NCBI GenBank assembly: GCA_951394045.1
Contig: OX595988.1
Location: 2,867,352 to 2,931,351 of the forward strand
Direction: 5' to 3'
DNA from: Nitzschia sp. DOCU1
Taxonomy: Eukaryota; Bacillariophyta; Bacillariophyceae; Bacillariales; Bacillariaceae
Length of the DNA: 64,000 nucleotides
Part shown: positions 30,969 to 39,495 of the stretch, in pieces
Position numbering within the stretch: position 1 is the first letter of the stretch
Layout of the letters: every line of letters begins with the position of its first letter
The notes under the pieces: model-generated
What the model saw: the letters and a program-made list of their open reading frames with translations, nothing else
Database searches by the model: none
Told to the model about the DNA's origin: nothing
Translations under genes and position numbers: made by a program

Positions 30969-31331
30969 AAAACAGAAAACGTTGAACGGGTTGGAGGGAG
31001 GGATAGGAAAAGATCATCAGGTCAAAAAGCGATGAAGAAGATGGTGGTGGTGAAGGTGGAAATGCGAACGGGGTGACCAGGTATCCTATTCATAATGATG
31101 ATGGACCTCCCTATGTGCCGCATTCAATGCGAACAGGGATGCTTCGTTTCTTTGGCAATACCTCATGTCTAAGAGTGTTGAAAATGCGAACGGTTCTTAT
31201 TCGGCGTGCACAGAGCCAAAGGGATGGTGTCTGCCACTGTTGCTCTTTCCACAAAAAAAGGGTATTGCATAAAGGGGATATCAATCGTCAACGAAACGTA
31301 AATTGCGCTGTATATCAAGGAAGGACGAGGA

Positions 31332-33539
31332 ATGGGCCCACGAGGACAGAAAGTTGATACTGTGGGATCGCCCCACCAGTTCCCCCCACGCCCAGAGGAT
31401 TATAACAACAGCGACTTGGAAAGACAGTTGGTGGGTGAGGAAGCCACGACTATTTCGTGGCTACACAAGGACCAAGTCGATGTCAATGGTGTGGAATCAC
31501 AACGAAAAGAAACAACAACAAGGCCCGAACAAGCCATAGAAGGAACCCAGGTCAAAGCTCAGAATCGGCGGTTTATTCAACGGCTCATCATTGTTCTTGC
31601 AGTAGTTGCCCTGGCGTTGGGAATCACTCTGCCACTGACGCTTCAAAAGAACGATGAAGAAGCAATCACTTTGCCACCGACGCTTCAAAAGGAAGACGAA
31701 GAAGAAAGCGGACTAGCAACTCCTTCTCCTAACGCAACGCGTGAGTTCTTTGACGAGTATCCCAACTGTAATGTGACCGACCAATCGCGAATTGAAAATG
31801 GAAAATGTGATGGTGGGGCATACATGACGGAGGAGTGCGCCTATGACGGTGGTGACTGTCTTGTATTCATAACGAAGTACCCTAATTGTACTGTGGACGA
31901 TCCCTCTCGGATTGGGGATGGAAAATGTGATGGCGGGCTATATAGGACGGAGGAGTGTGGCTTAGATGGCGGTGATTGCGCCCTTTTCATGAAGCCCTAT
32001 CCCGACTGTAATGTGACCGATCCATCTTGGATTGGGGATGGAACGTGTGATGGAGGGGAATACATGGTGGAAGAGTGTGGCTTTGATGGCGGGGACTGTC
32101 TCGTGTTCTTTGAGACGTATCCCGATTGTAATGTGACTTATCCATCTATGATCGGGAATGGAGGTTGCGATGGGAGGGAATACATGACGGAAGAGTGCGC
32201 CTTTGATGGGGGCGACTGTCTCGTGTTCATTGAGACGTATCCCGATTGTAATGTGACCTATCCACCTTGGATTGGGGATGGAACGTGTGATGGAGGGGAA
32301 TACATGACGGAAGAGTGTGGTTTTGATGGAGGCGACTGTCTCGTGTTCATGGAGACGTATCCCAACTGTAATGTGGCTTATCCACCTTCTCTTGGGGATG
32401 GAACGTGTGATGGAGGGGAATACATGGTGGAAGAGTGCGGCTATGACGGTGGTGACTGTCTCCTGTTGGTGGAGACGTATCCCGATTGTAATGTGACCTA
32501 TCCATCTTTTATTGGGGATGGAATGTGTGACGGAGGGGAATACATGGTCGAAGAGTGCGGCTATGATGGTGGTGACTGTCTCGTGCTCTTTCAGTATCCC
32601 GACTGTAATGTGACCGATCTATCTTGGATCGGGGATGGAACGTGTGATGGAGGGGAATACAATGTGGAAGAGTGCGGCTATGACGGTGGTGACTGTCTCG
32701 TGCTCTTACAGTATCCCGACTGTAATGTGACCGATCTATCTTGGATCGGGGATGGAACGTGTGATGGAGGGGAATACATGACGGAAGAGTGTGGTTTTGA
32801 TGGCGGGGACTGTCTCGTGGTGGAGACGTATCCCAACTGCACTGTGACCTATCCATCTTTTATTGGGGATGGAATGTGTGACGGCGGGGAATACAATGTG
32901 GAAGAGTGCGGCTATGACGGTGGTGACTGTCTCGTGCTCTTACAGTATCCCGACTGTAATGTGACCGATCTATCTTGGATCGGGGATGGAACGTGTGATG
33001 GAGGGGAATACATGACGGAAGAGTGTGGTTTTGATGGCGGGGACTGTCTCGTGTTCATGGAGACGTATCCCAACTGCACTGTGACCTATCCATCTATGAT
33101 CGGGAATGGAGGTTGTGATGGGAGGGAATACATGACGGAAGAGTGCGCCTTTGATGGCGGCGACTGTCTTGTATTCATAACGAAGTACCCTAATTGTACT
33201 GTGGAGGATCCCTCTCGGATTGGGGATGGATATTGCGACGGAGGGGAATACATGGTGGAAGAGTGCGGCTTTGATGGTGGTGACTGTCTCCTGTTCATGG
33301 AGACGTATCCCAGCTGTAATGTGACCTATCCCTATTATATCGGCGACGGAATTTGTAATGGTGGGCTATATATGACGGATGAGTGTGGCTTTGATGGCGG
33401 TGACTGTCTCGTGTTCATGGAGACGTATCCCGACTGTAATGTGACCGAACCATCTTTTTTAGGCGATGGTTATTGTGATGGAGGGGAATACATGGTGGAA
33501 GAGTGCGGCCATGACGGTGGTGACTGCCCAATAATTTAA
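31332..33539 (+). CDS. Transmembrane protein with 15 four-Cys Notch-type (LNR) repeats
   Basis: 735 residues, single exon, start ATG 31332. A cytosolic head of 80 residues, one transmembrane helix (about 81-103, RLIIVLAVVALALGITL), a small duplicated linker (LPLTLQKNDEE / LPPTLQKEDEE), then 15 tandem repeats of 38-40 residues from about residue 143 to the end. Each reads YP[DN]C[NT]V..P..IGDG.CDGGEY..EECG[FY]DGGDC. The spacing is Cx12Cx9Cx6C, so there are four Cys instead of the six of canonical Lin-12/Notch repeats, with the Ca-binding Asp/Asn positions kept. Nearly all repeats have an NxT/NCT sequon. A secreted-side, calcium-stabilised, glycosylated stalk or adhesion module is likely. Repeats 8, 9 and 11 are almost identical, showing recent homogenisation. 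Confidence 0.88.
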   Translation: MGPRGQKVDTVGSPHQFPPRPEDYNNSDLERQLVGEEATTISWLHKDQVDVNGVESQRKETTTRPEQAIEGTQVKAQNRRFIQRLIIVLAVVALALGITLPLTLQKNDEEAITLPPTLQKEDEEESGLATPSPNATREFFDEYPNCNVTDQSRIENGKCDGGAYMTEECAYDGGDCLVFITKYPNCTVDDPSRIGDGKCDGGLYRTEECGLDGGDCALFMKPYPDCNVTDPSWIGDGTCDGGEYMVEECGFDGGDCLVFFETYPDCNVTYPSMIGNGGCDGREYMTEECAFDGGDCLVFIETYPDCNVTYPPWIGDGTCDGGEYMTEECGFDGGDCLVFMETYPNCNVAYPPSLGDGTCDGGEYMVEECGYDGGDCLLLVETYPDCNVTYPSFIGDGMCDGGEYMVEECGYDGGDCLVLFQYPDCNVTDLSWIGDGTCDGGEYNVEECGYDGGDCLVLLQYPDCNVTDLSWIGDGTCDGGEYMTEECGFDGGDCLVVETYPNCTVTYPSFIGDGMCDGGEYNVEECGYDGGDCLVLLQYPDCNVTDLSWIGDGTCDGGEYMTEECGFDGGDCLVFMETYPNCTVTYPSMIGNGGCDGREYMTEECAFDGGDCLVFITKYPNCTVEDPSRIGDGYCDGGEYMVEECGFDGGDCLLFMETYPSCNVTYPYYIGDGICNGGLYMTDECGFDGGDCLVFMETYPDCNVTEPSFLGDGYCDGGEYMVEECGHDGGDCPII
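31755..33530 (+). repeat. 15-copy coding tandem repeat, ~117-120 bp unit
   Basis: Direct repeat of the Notch-type module. Copies are highly similar at nucleotide level (for example ATTGGGGATGGAACGTGTGA recurs with few changes), and units of 114, 117 and 120 bp are interspersed because the spacer after GGDC varies between LVF.E, LVLL and LVVE. Confidence 0.9.
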
Positions 33540-34610
33540 ATTGGCTACCCCGTCGCTTTTGGTTGTTTCCCAGTGGCAAATTGATGGGTGGTAGAGCCCA
33601 AAGGGTGGGCCCCAAGATGGCTCAGCAACAACCTCACCTCCGTTGCTGCCAAATGAACTAGACGAGGAATGGAAAGTTGGATATCTTTTGAGTAGCCGTG
33701 TGCGGGCAGAACAATGAAATAAGAAATGATTATAGGAAATGAACAATGAAATAAGAAATGATTATTGAAGAGACGCTTCTTCTTCTTCTTCTTCTTCTTC
33801 TTCTTCTTCTTCTTCTTCTTCTTCTTCTTGGCGACACAGGGTACAAGGGTGGCCGTGCCTTGTGGTTGGGCCATCATCCAACCAGAAAAGAAAAGTACCA
33901 CAAAAGAATGTTGATGATAATGTATTAGAATTTGTAGCATGCGTTCCAAAATCAGGCTACAAGACCTACCTTAGGTACCAAATGATTGATACTATCAGAG
34001 TACATCTACTATATTTGAAGAACTACATAGAACCAGTAGCCATTCCATCGTTGCAAGAATGTTCAATCATCAGTCACCGGCGTCCTTTCATCGGCCATGT
34101 CAATGACAATCCTCGTCTGTTTTGGTTGAATGGAGTCCCCATAAAAAGGTATACTTTGCTGTGACTTCAACTACTATACGAGTACGTAGTAATGCAAAAC
34201 TACTCGTACGATTCATTCGTACTATAGTTGGCTATCTATTTGTAGCTATGTATGGTATGCATTTAGTTGCAAGCATCGGTTTTTGTCGGCATGGCGCAGC
34301 GAGATCGGCGAATGCCTTTCAACATTTGGGCGCGAACATTGTTTGAATTACGGCTAAAAATATCGACATAGTGTGTTGATTCTTGGCAAAACCCACGTTG
34401 AAAAGGGTAAGGTTCTAAGTATTGTACTGGCGGCCTCGCAGACGTCTCATTCTCACTACATTTGATTTGTGGAAGGAGATCTTTTCTACCGGTAGCTTCG
34501 CGTTTCCTTGCTTGAAATCGGACAGGCCATTGCGATGGTGCCGTCATAATCGTGGAGCAGTGGGAGAAGAAGACTCTTGCACAACTTTTCTTTACTCCTC
34601 ATTGCAAAAG
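33540..34610. other. Intergenic region with TTC microsatellite
   Basis: About 1070 bp between the Notch-repeat gene and the large repeat protein. Contains a perfect TTC/GAA array, a CTACCGGTAG palindrome (34486-34495) 116 bp before the next ATG, and a short duplicated segment GAAATAAGAAATGATTAT at 33714-33765. No gene is supportable. Confidence 0.5.
33776..33829. repeat. (TTC)18 microsatellite
   Basis: An uninterrupted CTT/TTC run of about 54 bp. Intergenic, length probably variable. Confidence 0.9.
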
Positions 34611-37600
34611 ATGACTGTATTCGCTGCCAAGCTTCTGCCGGCCGGTAGAAGAAGGGGCGATAAACGCAGAAAGGAGGAAGCTATCCTCAAGTACTTGGCG
34701 TACTCGCCTGTGGCGTCCGCCGAACGCTACCCTTGGAATTCCTCAGACGATGATTTCCCGTCTGAACTTACTCCCAAGAAATCAAACATTCGATCTGGAA
34801 ATGGAAGCCCTACATCGTTAGTCGACTTTGACAGAAGCTGGATGCAATTCGAAAACGAGCCTGGCGGTGATCCATTCGATAACCTGCCTCGAAAATTTGT
34901 CCCGTCGAAAGTCTCGACAAAAGCCCTTCGGCAGATGAAGAAGAATGCGAGGAAGAAGTTTGTGCAGAGTTCATTGTCCAAGGATCGACCGAAGCTTCTC
35001 GAAGAAAGGCCTCTACTTCATGCCAATATTGAAAATAGCAGCTGCATGTACAGCGAGCAAGTGGAGTTTGTTACCATGCCCGAAACGCCCCCATCGACTC
35101 CAAGAAGTCATCGTGTGGAAGCGTCGCCTAGTGCCGTGTCTCCTGAGACGCCATTGAAGCCGAGCAAGCTTGAAGATGAGTTTCTTTCCATCGAATCACC
35201 CAATGGTGGAATGACAGGCATGATTGCTGTGGAATCGCCCACTGCGGCTCCACAAAAGGTGTCCTCTTGCGCCGCCGACGTGCCTGGCACTCCCGACTCT
35301 TCTGTGTTGGATCAATCGTTGGATCAAGACGTAGAAGACACGCCGACACGCACTGCTACCGTCATACCATCAAGTGTGACTCCGCAGAGGGTGTCCCCGC
35401 GTAAGGAGGCGCCGAGCACCCCCGACACCCCCCCGACGCAGCCGGATGATTCGATGGATTATTCTCAAGAGACCGATTATTCTCAAGAGACCGATCAAAC
35501 TGAGACACCCTTGATGTCGAACAAGCTTGAGAGAATGGTTCCTTCTGTAGAATCGACCCCCGTCGAAATCACTCGCACTGTTGCCGTGGCATCATCGTTT
35601 GCGACTCCAGAAAGGACGCGCCGCTGCGCCAAAGAAGAGGTGTGCAGTCCTGCTCACGCCTCACCAAGTCTCCCGGCCGCTTCGATGGACAAAGACGTAA
35701 ACGATAGTCCAACTATCAAGGTCGTCGACACAAAGCCAGCAAAAGTTTCTCTTCGCACTCTCCGCCCTGCAGGCAGCGTCGTCGATGAAGCTTCCGAAGC
35801 GCAAAGCCAGACTTCGAAGGACCCTGTGGTAGCCGTCGCCTCGAAACCAGAAACATCTGAACCAGTTGTCTTGGTTGAGCGCCAAGAACCCGAGCTTCCT
35901 AGCTTGAGCGCGAAGCTTCCTCCTGCTAGTGACGAGAAACCCTTGAATACTAATGCTGCCGACAGAAATGCCCAAGTCACGGCAGTAAGAGCACAGCAAG
36001 AAAACGCTACAGTGCCAGTGAAAGACATCACCATCCCTGATACCCCACCAAGTATGCAGGCTGATTCAATTCTCAAGGACTTAGAAGAAAGTCGAGCCAC
36101 AAAGGTCATTGAAAGGAAGCCAAAAAGGAAAGTTTCTCTCCGCTTTCGCCCAAGACGCAGTGTCGCCGACGGCGCTTGCGACGCGCAAAGCCAGATTTCC
36201 AAGGACCCTGTGGTAGCCGTCGTCTCGAAACCAGAACAATCCGAACTAATTGTCTCTGTTGAGCGCCAAGAACCCGAGCTTCCTAGCATGAGCGCGACGG
36301 TGCCTTCTGTTAGTGACGAGAAACCCTTGAATGGCGATTCTGCGGATAGAAAAGCTCAAGACACGGCAATAAGAGCACACAAAGGACAAGCCGCAATGCC
36401 AGTGAAAGACTTTTTCATCCCGGATACCTCAACAAGTATGTTGGCGGATTCAATGGACAAGGACGTAAAAGAGAGTCAAACGATGAAGGTCGTCGAAAAG
36501 AAGCCAAGAAGGAAAGTTTTTCTCCGCTTTCGCCCACGACGCAATGTCGTCGACGGCGCTCCCAAGGCGCAAAGCCAGATTTCCAAGGAGCCTGCGGTAG
36601 CCCTCGCCTCGAAGCCAGAAGAATCCGAACTAATTGTCTCTTTTGAGCGCCAAGAACCCGAGCTTCCTAGAATGAGCGCGACGGTGCCTTCTGTTAGTGA
36701 CGAGAAACCGTTGAATGGCGATTCTGAGGATAGAAAAGCTCAAGACACGGCAGTAAGAGCACAGAAAGGACAAGCCGCAATGCCAGTGAAAGACTTTACC
36801 ATCCCAGATATCTCAACAAGTATGCTGGCTGATTCAATGGACAAGGATGTAGAAGAGAGTCAAACGATGAAGGTCGTCGAAATGAAGCCAGGGAAAGTTT
36901 CTCTTCACCCCCGACGCAGTGCAGTCGCTTCCGAAGCGCAAAGCCAGATTTTGAAGGACCCTTTGGTAGCTCTCGCCCTGACAATAGAACGATCGGAACT
37001 ATTTGTACCAACTGCGCGCCAGGAACCTCAGCCTCGGCTGCCTAACTTGAGCACGAAGGTGCCCCCTGCCAGTGACGAGCAACCCTTGAATTTCAACTCA
37101 GCGAATGGAGAGGCCAAGGACAAAGCGTATTCCACCGCAGGAAGAGCAAAAGAGGAAAAAGTCACAACGCCAGCGCAAGACTGCATCGTGGCAGAGTTTC
37201 GCCCAGAAGGAGTTGAACTTTTCCTTGAACCTGAAACACCTACGAGGCATTCCGCGTCGTCCTCGGCCGATTGCAGTCTTGATAGGTCGGGTGGCATTAA
37301 TCCAAAAGAGCATCAGGAACCCAAGCTGCCGAACGTCAGCACGAATGTGCCACCTGGTATGGCTGAGAAACGTCTGAATGGCAATTCTTCGCCAGCAGAA
37401 GCGACCGACGAAGAACCTCATACCACTTCTTTGGGAGCGCATCGAAGGGAAGTAGCAACACCGACGGAGAATTGTGAGACATCTGATCTCCCAGAAGTCC
37501 AGTTTGTCCCTGCAAATAAAACCCTTACGAAGGAGTTCAAGTCGCCCTCGGCCGATTGCCTTGTTGAGAAGTCGCAAAAGATTACCCCGGAAGAGCGCCA

Positions 37601-39350
37601 GGAACCAGAGCTACCTAGCTTGAGCGCGAATATGCCACCAGCCATGGCTGAGAAACGCTTGAATGGTAATTCTTCGCCAGAACAGATCCAAGAAGAATCG
37701 CATGCCACTGGTTTGGAAGGGCGGCAAAGGGAAGCAACAACACCAACGAAGGACATTGTGACATCTGATCGACTTGATGAAATCCAATTTGTCGCCGCAT
37801 ATCAAACGCGTGCAAAGACGTCCAAATCGCCCTCGGACGACTCTAGTCTTGAGATGTCGGAAGAGAGTATTCTGGAAGAACTGAAAGATCACGAATCTTC
37901 AAATGATTTGATCGGGTTTGACTGTGCCCCCATCTTTATTGCTCTTGGATGCAACCAGGACGATGAACTCTCTATGTCTCTCAAATCTCCTTCCTTGTTT
38001 GAAACACTTAGCTTGACACACCCACAGCGGGAGCGTTTCCCGACTTTTCGTCGCCGTAGGACGCAAACCCTTCGAACGATTGATTCAACGCCACGAAAAC
38101 CCACCAAGGCACCTAAATTGACCAGAGTCGCGCCTCTTGATCCCATGCCTGTGTCGAGAATCATTGAAACGCCAAAGCTACACTACGGGCCTACTGTAAT
38201 ATCACGTGACATACAACAGGCCACGGTGGCTCATTCTCATCTCAATGTTTTTGTGGAGGAAGATCAAGTCGAACTTGAAATCGGAGCCGCAGATGACGTG
38301 TTAATCCCAAGAAATGATAAATGCTGCCCAAGAGCTGATTTTGACACGCCGTGCACCCCCAAGAACAAGCTCGTCACCTTTAACCTTTCCGATTGTCGAA
38401 GCAGAAATGAAACTTTTGAAGAATTCTCGGCCGAACTGGTAACTGTAATTTCTGGTGATTATGATACGCGGACTGTGCGATGTCACGAAAGTCTTCCTTC
38501 TTCGCCAGCTGCAGATGAGAAAGAAGACGCCCCGATCAATAAGGGCATCACGCCATGGCGCTGGAGTCTTTGCGACGGGGCGACAGATGAATTCACCGCC
38601 CCAGAGCCTCCTCAGCTGCCTGTTGTTTACCGTACGACGCCCGACGTCTGCAAACTGCCTCCTCCGCCTTCTGTCATCGGCGACCGGCCATCCGATGACT
38701 TTGTTGAAAGTACTCCAAAGCCTTCCCAACTTTCTGTCGTTTGCGATCAGACACCCGATGGAAACACCCAAACGCCTCCCAAGCCGCCTGTCGTTTGTGT
38801 CACGACACCCGACAACTGTAAAGTGCCTCCTCGCCCCCCTGTCATCGACCACCAGTCGTCGAATACCCCAAAGCCTTCCCAACCTTCTGTCATTTGCGAT
38901 ACGAAACCCGGTGCTTTGACTGGAAAGGCCCAAACGCCTCCCAAGCCTTCCGTCATCAGGTTGCCACCAACTGCGCGTAAGATTCGAGTTCGTTTGATGC
39001 TAGACGAATACGACCGTTCGACGTTTGTTCAAATAATAGACGAACTTCGGGGCAATTGTCAAATTTCCACGTTGGACATTAGACGTGAAACGTCCTTTGA
39101 AGCTCGTACCCGCACCCATGAGGAGCTGGTAGCATTTTTCTCCATCTTTGTAACCTTGCCGGCACTACGAAAAGTGTATTTGCAAGACTTCGCACGTCAC
39201 GAGCTGGATGTGATCGACAACATGCTAGGAACTGAGGGGGCTCTGCCCAAAGTTGACGTGTGGACCAAAGAATACGATCTGTCAAAGCAAAGCAGCTTGC
39301 AACAGTGTGACGGTAATGTCTATCCGAATGAAAGACGAGCTAGCTTTTGA
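34611..39350 (+). CDS. 1579-residue disordered protein with 128-residue repeats and a partial LRR-like domain
   Basis: The frame is open from a TTG at 34422, but the first ATG is 34611. About the first 1400 residues are disordered, Ser/Pro/Glu/Lys-rich, with many [ST]P sites (VESTP, IPDTPP, ETP). From about 35817, four units with spacing 384, 384 and 369 bp repeat KDPVVA..SKPE.SE..V..ERQEPELP.[LM]SA..P..SDEKPLN; two shorter units (AEKRLNGNSS) follow. A Pro-rich segment (38580-38960) repeats KP[SP].V[IV]. The last 125 residues (IRVRLMLDEYDRSTF .. RTHEELVAFFSIFVTLPALRKVYLQDF) match the start of the LRR-like domain found in full in the genes at 50855, 53343 and 55879, then break off. No known function. 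I read it as a family member with an expanded N-terminus and truncated C-terminal domain. Confidence 0.78.
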   Translation: MTVFAAKLLPAGRRRGDKRRKEEAILKYLAYSPVASAERYPWNSSDDDFPSELTPKKSNIRSGNGSPTSLVDFDRSWMQFENEPGGDPFDNLPRKFVPSKVSTKALRQMKKNARKKFVQSSLSKDRPKLLEERPLLHANIENSSCMYSEQVEFVTMPETPPSTPRSHRVEASPSAVSPETPLKPSKLEDEFLSIESPNGGMTGMIAVESPTAAPQKVSSCAADVPGTPDSSVLDQSLDQDVEDTPTRTATVIPSSVTPQRVSPRKEAPSTPDTPPTQPDDSMDYSQETDYSQETDQTETPLMSNKLERMVPSVESTPVEITRTVAVASSFATPERTRRCAKEEVCSPAHASPSLPAASMDKDVNDSPTIKVVDTKPAKVSLRTLRPAGSVVDEASEAQSQTSKDPVVAVASKPETSEPVVLVERQEPELPSLSAKLPPASDEKPLNTNAADRNAQVTAVRAQQENATVPVKDITIPDTPPSMQADSILKDLEESRATKVIERKPKRKVSLRFRPRRSVADGACDAQSQISKDPVVAVVSKPEQSELIVSVERQEPELPSMSATVPSVSDEKPLNGDSADRKAQDTAIRAHKGQAAMPVKDFFIPDTSTSMLADSMDKDVKESQTMKVVEKKPRRKVFLRFRPRRNVVDGAPKAQSQISKEPAVALASKPEESELIVSFERQEPELPRMSATVPSVSDEKPLNGDSEDRKAQDTAVRAQKGQAAMPVKDFTIPDISTSMLADSMDKDVEESQTMKVVEMKPGKVSLHPRRSAVASEAQSQILKDPLVALALTIERSELFVPTARQEPQPRLPNLSTKVPPASDEQPLNFNSANGEAKDKAYSTAGRAKEEKVTTPAQDCIVAEFRPEGVELFLEPETPTRHSASSSADCSLDRSGGINPKEHQEPKLPNVSTNVPPGMAEKRLNGNSSPAEATDEEPHTTSLGAHRREVATPTENCETSDLPEVQFVPANKTLTKEFKSPSADCLVEKSQKITPEERQEPELPSLSANMPPAMAEKRLNGNSSPEQIQEESHATGLEGRQREATTPTKDIVTSDRLDEIQFVAAYQTRAKTSKSPSDDSSLEMSEESILEELKDHESSNDLIGFDCAPIFIALGCNQDDELSMSLKSPSLFETLSLTHPQRERFPTFRRRRTQTLRTIDSTPRKPTKAPKLTRVAPLDPMPVSRIIETPKLHYGPTVISRDIQQATVAHSHLNVFVEEDQVELEIGAADDVLIPRNDKCCPRADFDTPCTPKNKLVTFNLSDCRSRNETFEEFSAELVTVISGDYDTRTVRCHESLPSSPAADEKEDAPINKGITPWRWSLCDGATDEFTAPEPPQLPVVYRTTPDVCKLPPPPSVIGDRPSDDFVESTPKPSQLSVVCDQTPDGNTQTPPKPPVVCVTTPDNCKVPPRPPVIDHQSSNTPKPSQPSVICDTKPGALTGKAQTPPKPSVIRLPPTARKIRVRLMLDEYDRSTFVQIIDELRGNCQISTLDIRRETSFEARTRTHEELVAFFSIFVTLPALRKVYLQDFARHELDVIDNMLGTEGALPKVDVWTKEYDLSKQSSLQQCDGNVYPNERRASF
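35817..37330 (+). repeat. Coding tandem repeats, ~384-bp unit
   Basis: AAGGACCCTG-type unit starts at 35817, 36201, 36585 and 36954 (spacing 384, 384, 369). Units 2 and 3 are the most alike at nucleotide level. Spacings are multiples of three, so the frame is preserved. Confidence 0.85.
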
Positions 39351-39495
39351 GGAGTTTTTAAGACCCGTTGCTTGTATTCAGCAATCACGGTGTGACAAGT
39401 GAGACACTAGAGTAGAGTATCTTCGGGGTACAACTGGTATGATCGAGTATTGATATATTTGCATAACAAAACCCAAACTATTGACCACTTTCTTA

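Larger units (their letters stand above)
29116..31331. other. 2.2-kb region without a supportable gene
   Basis: Between the TPR gene start and the Notch-repeat gene. Open frames (for example 29482-30183) coincide with tandem repeats and a poly-C tract and shift frame from copy to copy, so I do not call a gene. It contains the degenerate tandem repeat, the poly-C tract and the 57-bp hairpin listed separately. The last 300 bp before 31332 are probably the promoter of the Notch-repeat gene. Confidence 0.5.

Noticed and set aside
32509..32856. Antisense open frame over the Notch repeats
   Set aside because: Shadow of the repeat on the opposite strand.
31755..33530. CRISPR-like regularly spaced repeat
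   Set aside because: Period of 114-120 bp without unique spacers; it is an in-frame protein repeat in a eukaryotic gene.
35654..36289. 211-residue antisense open frame in the giant repeat protein
   Set aside because: Repeats with the same period as the sense-strand repeats; composition is that of a shadow frame.
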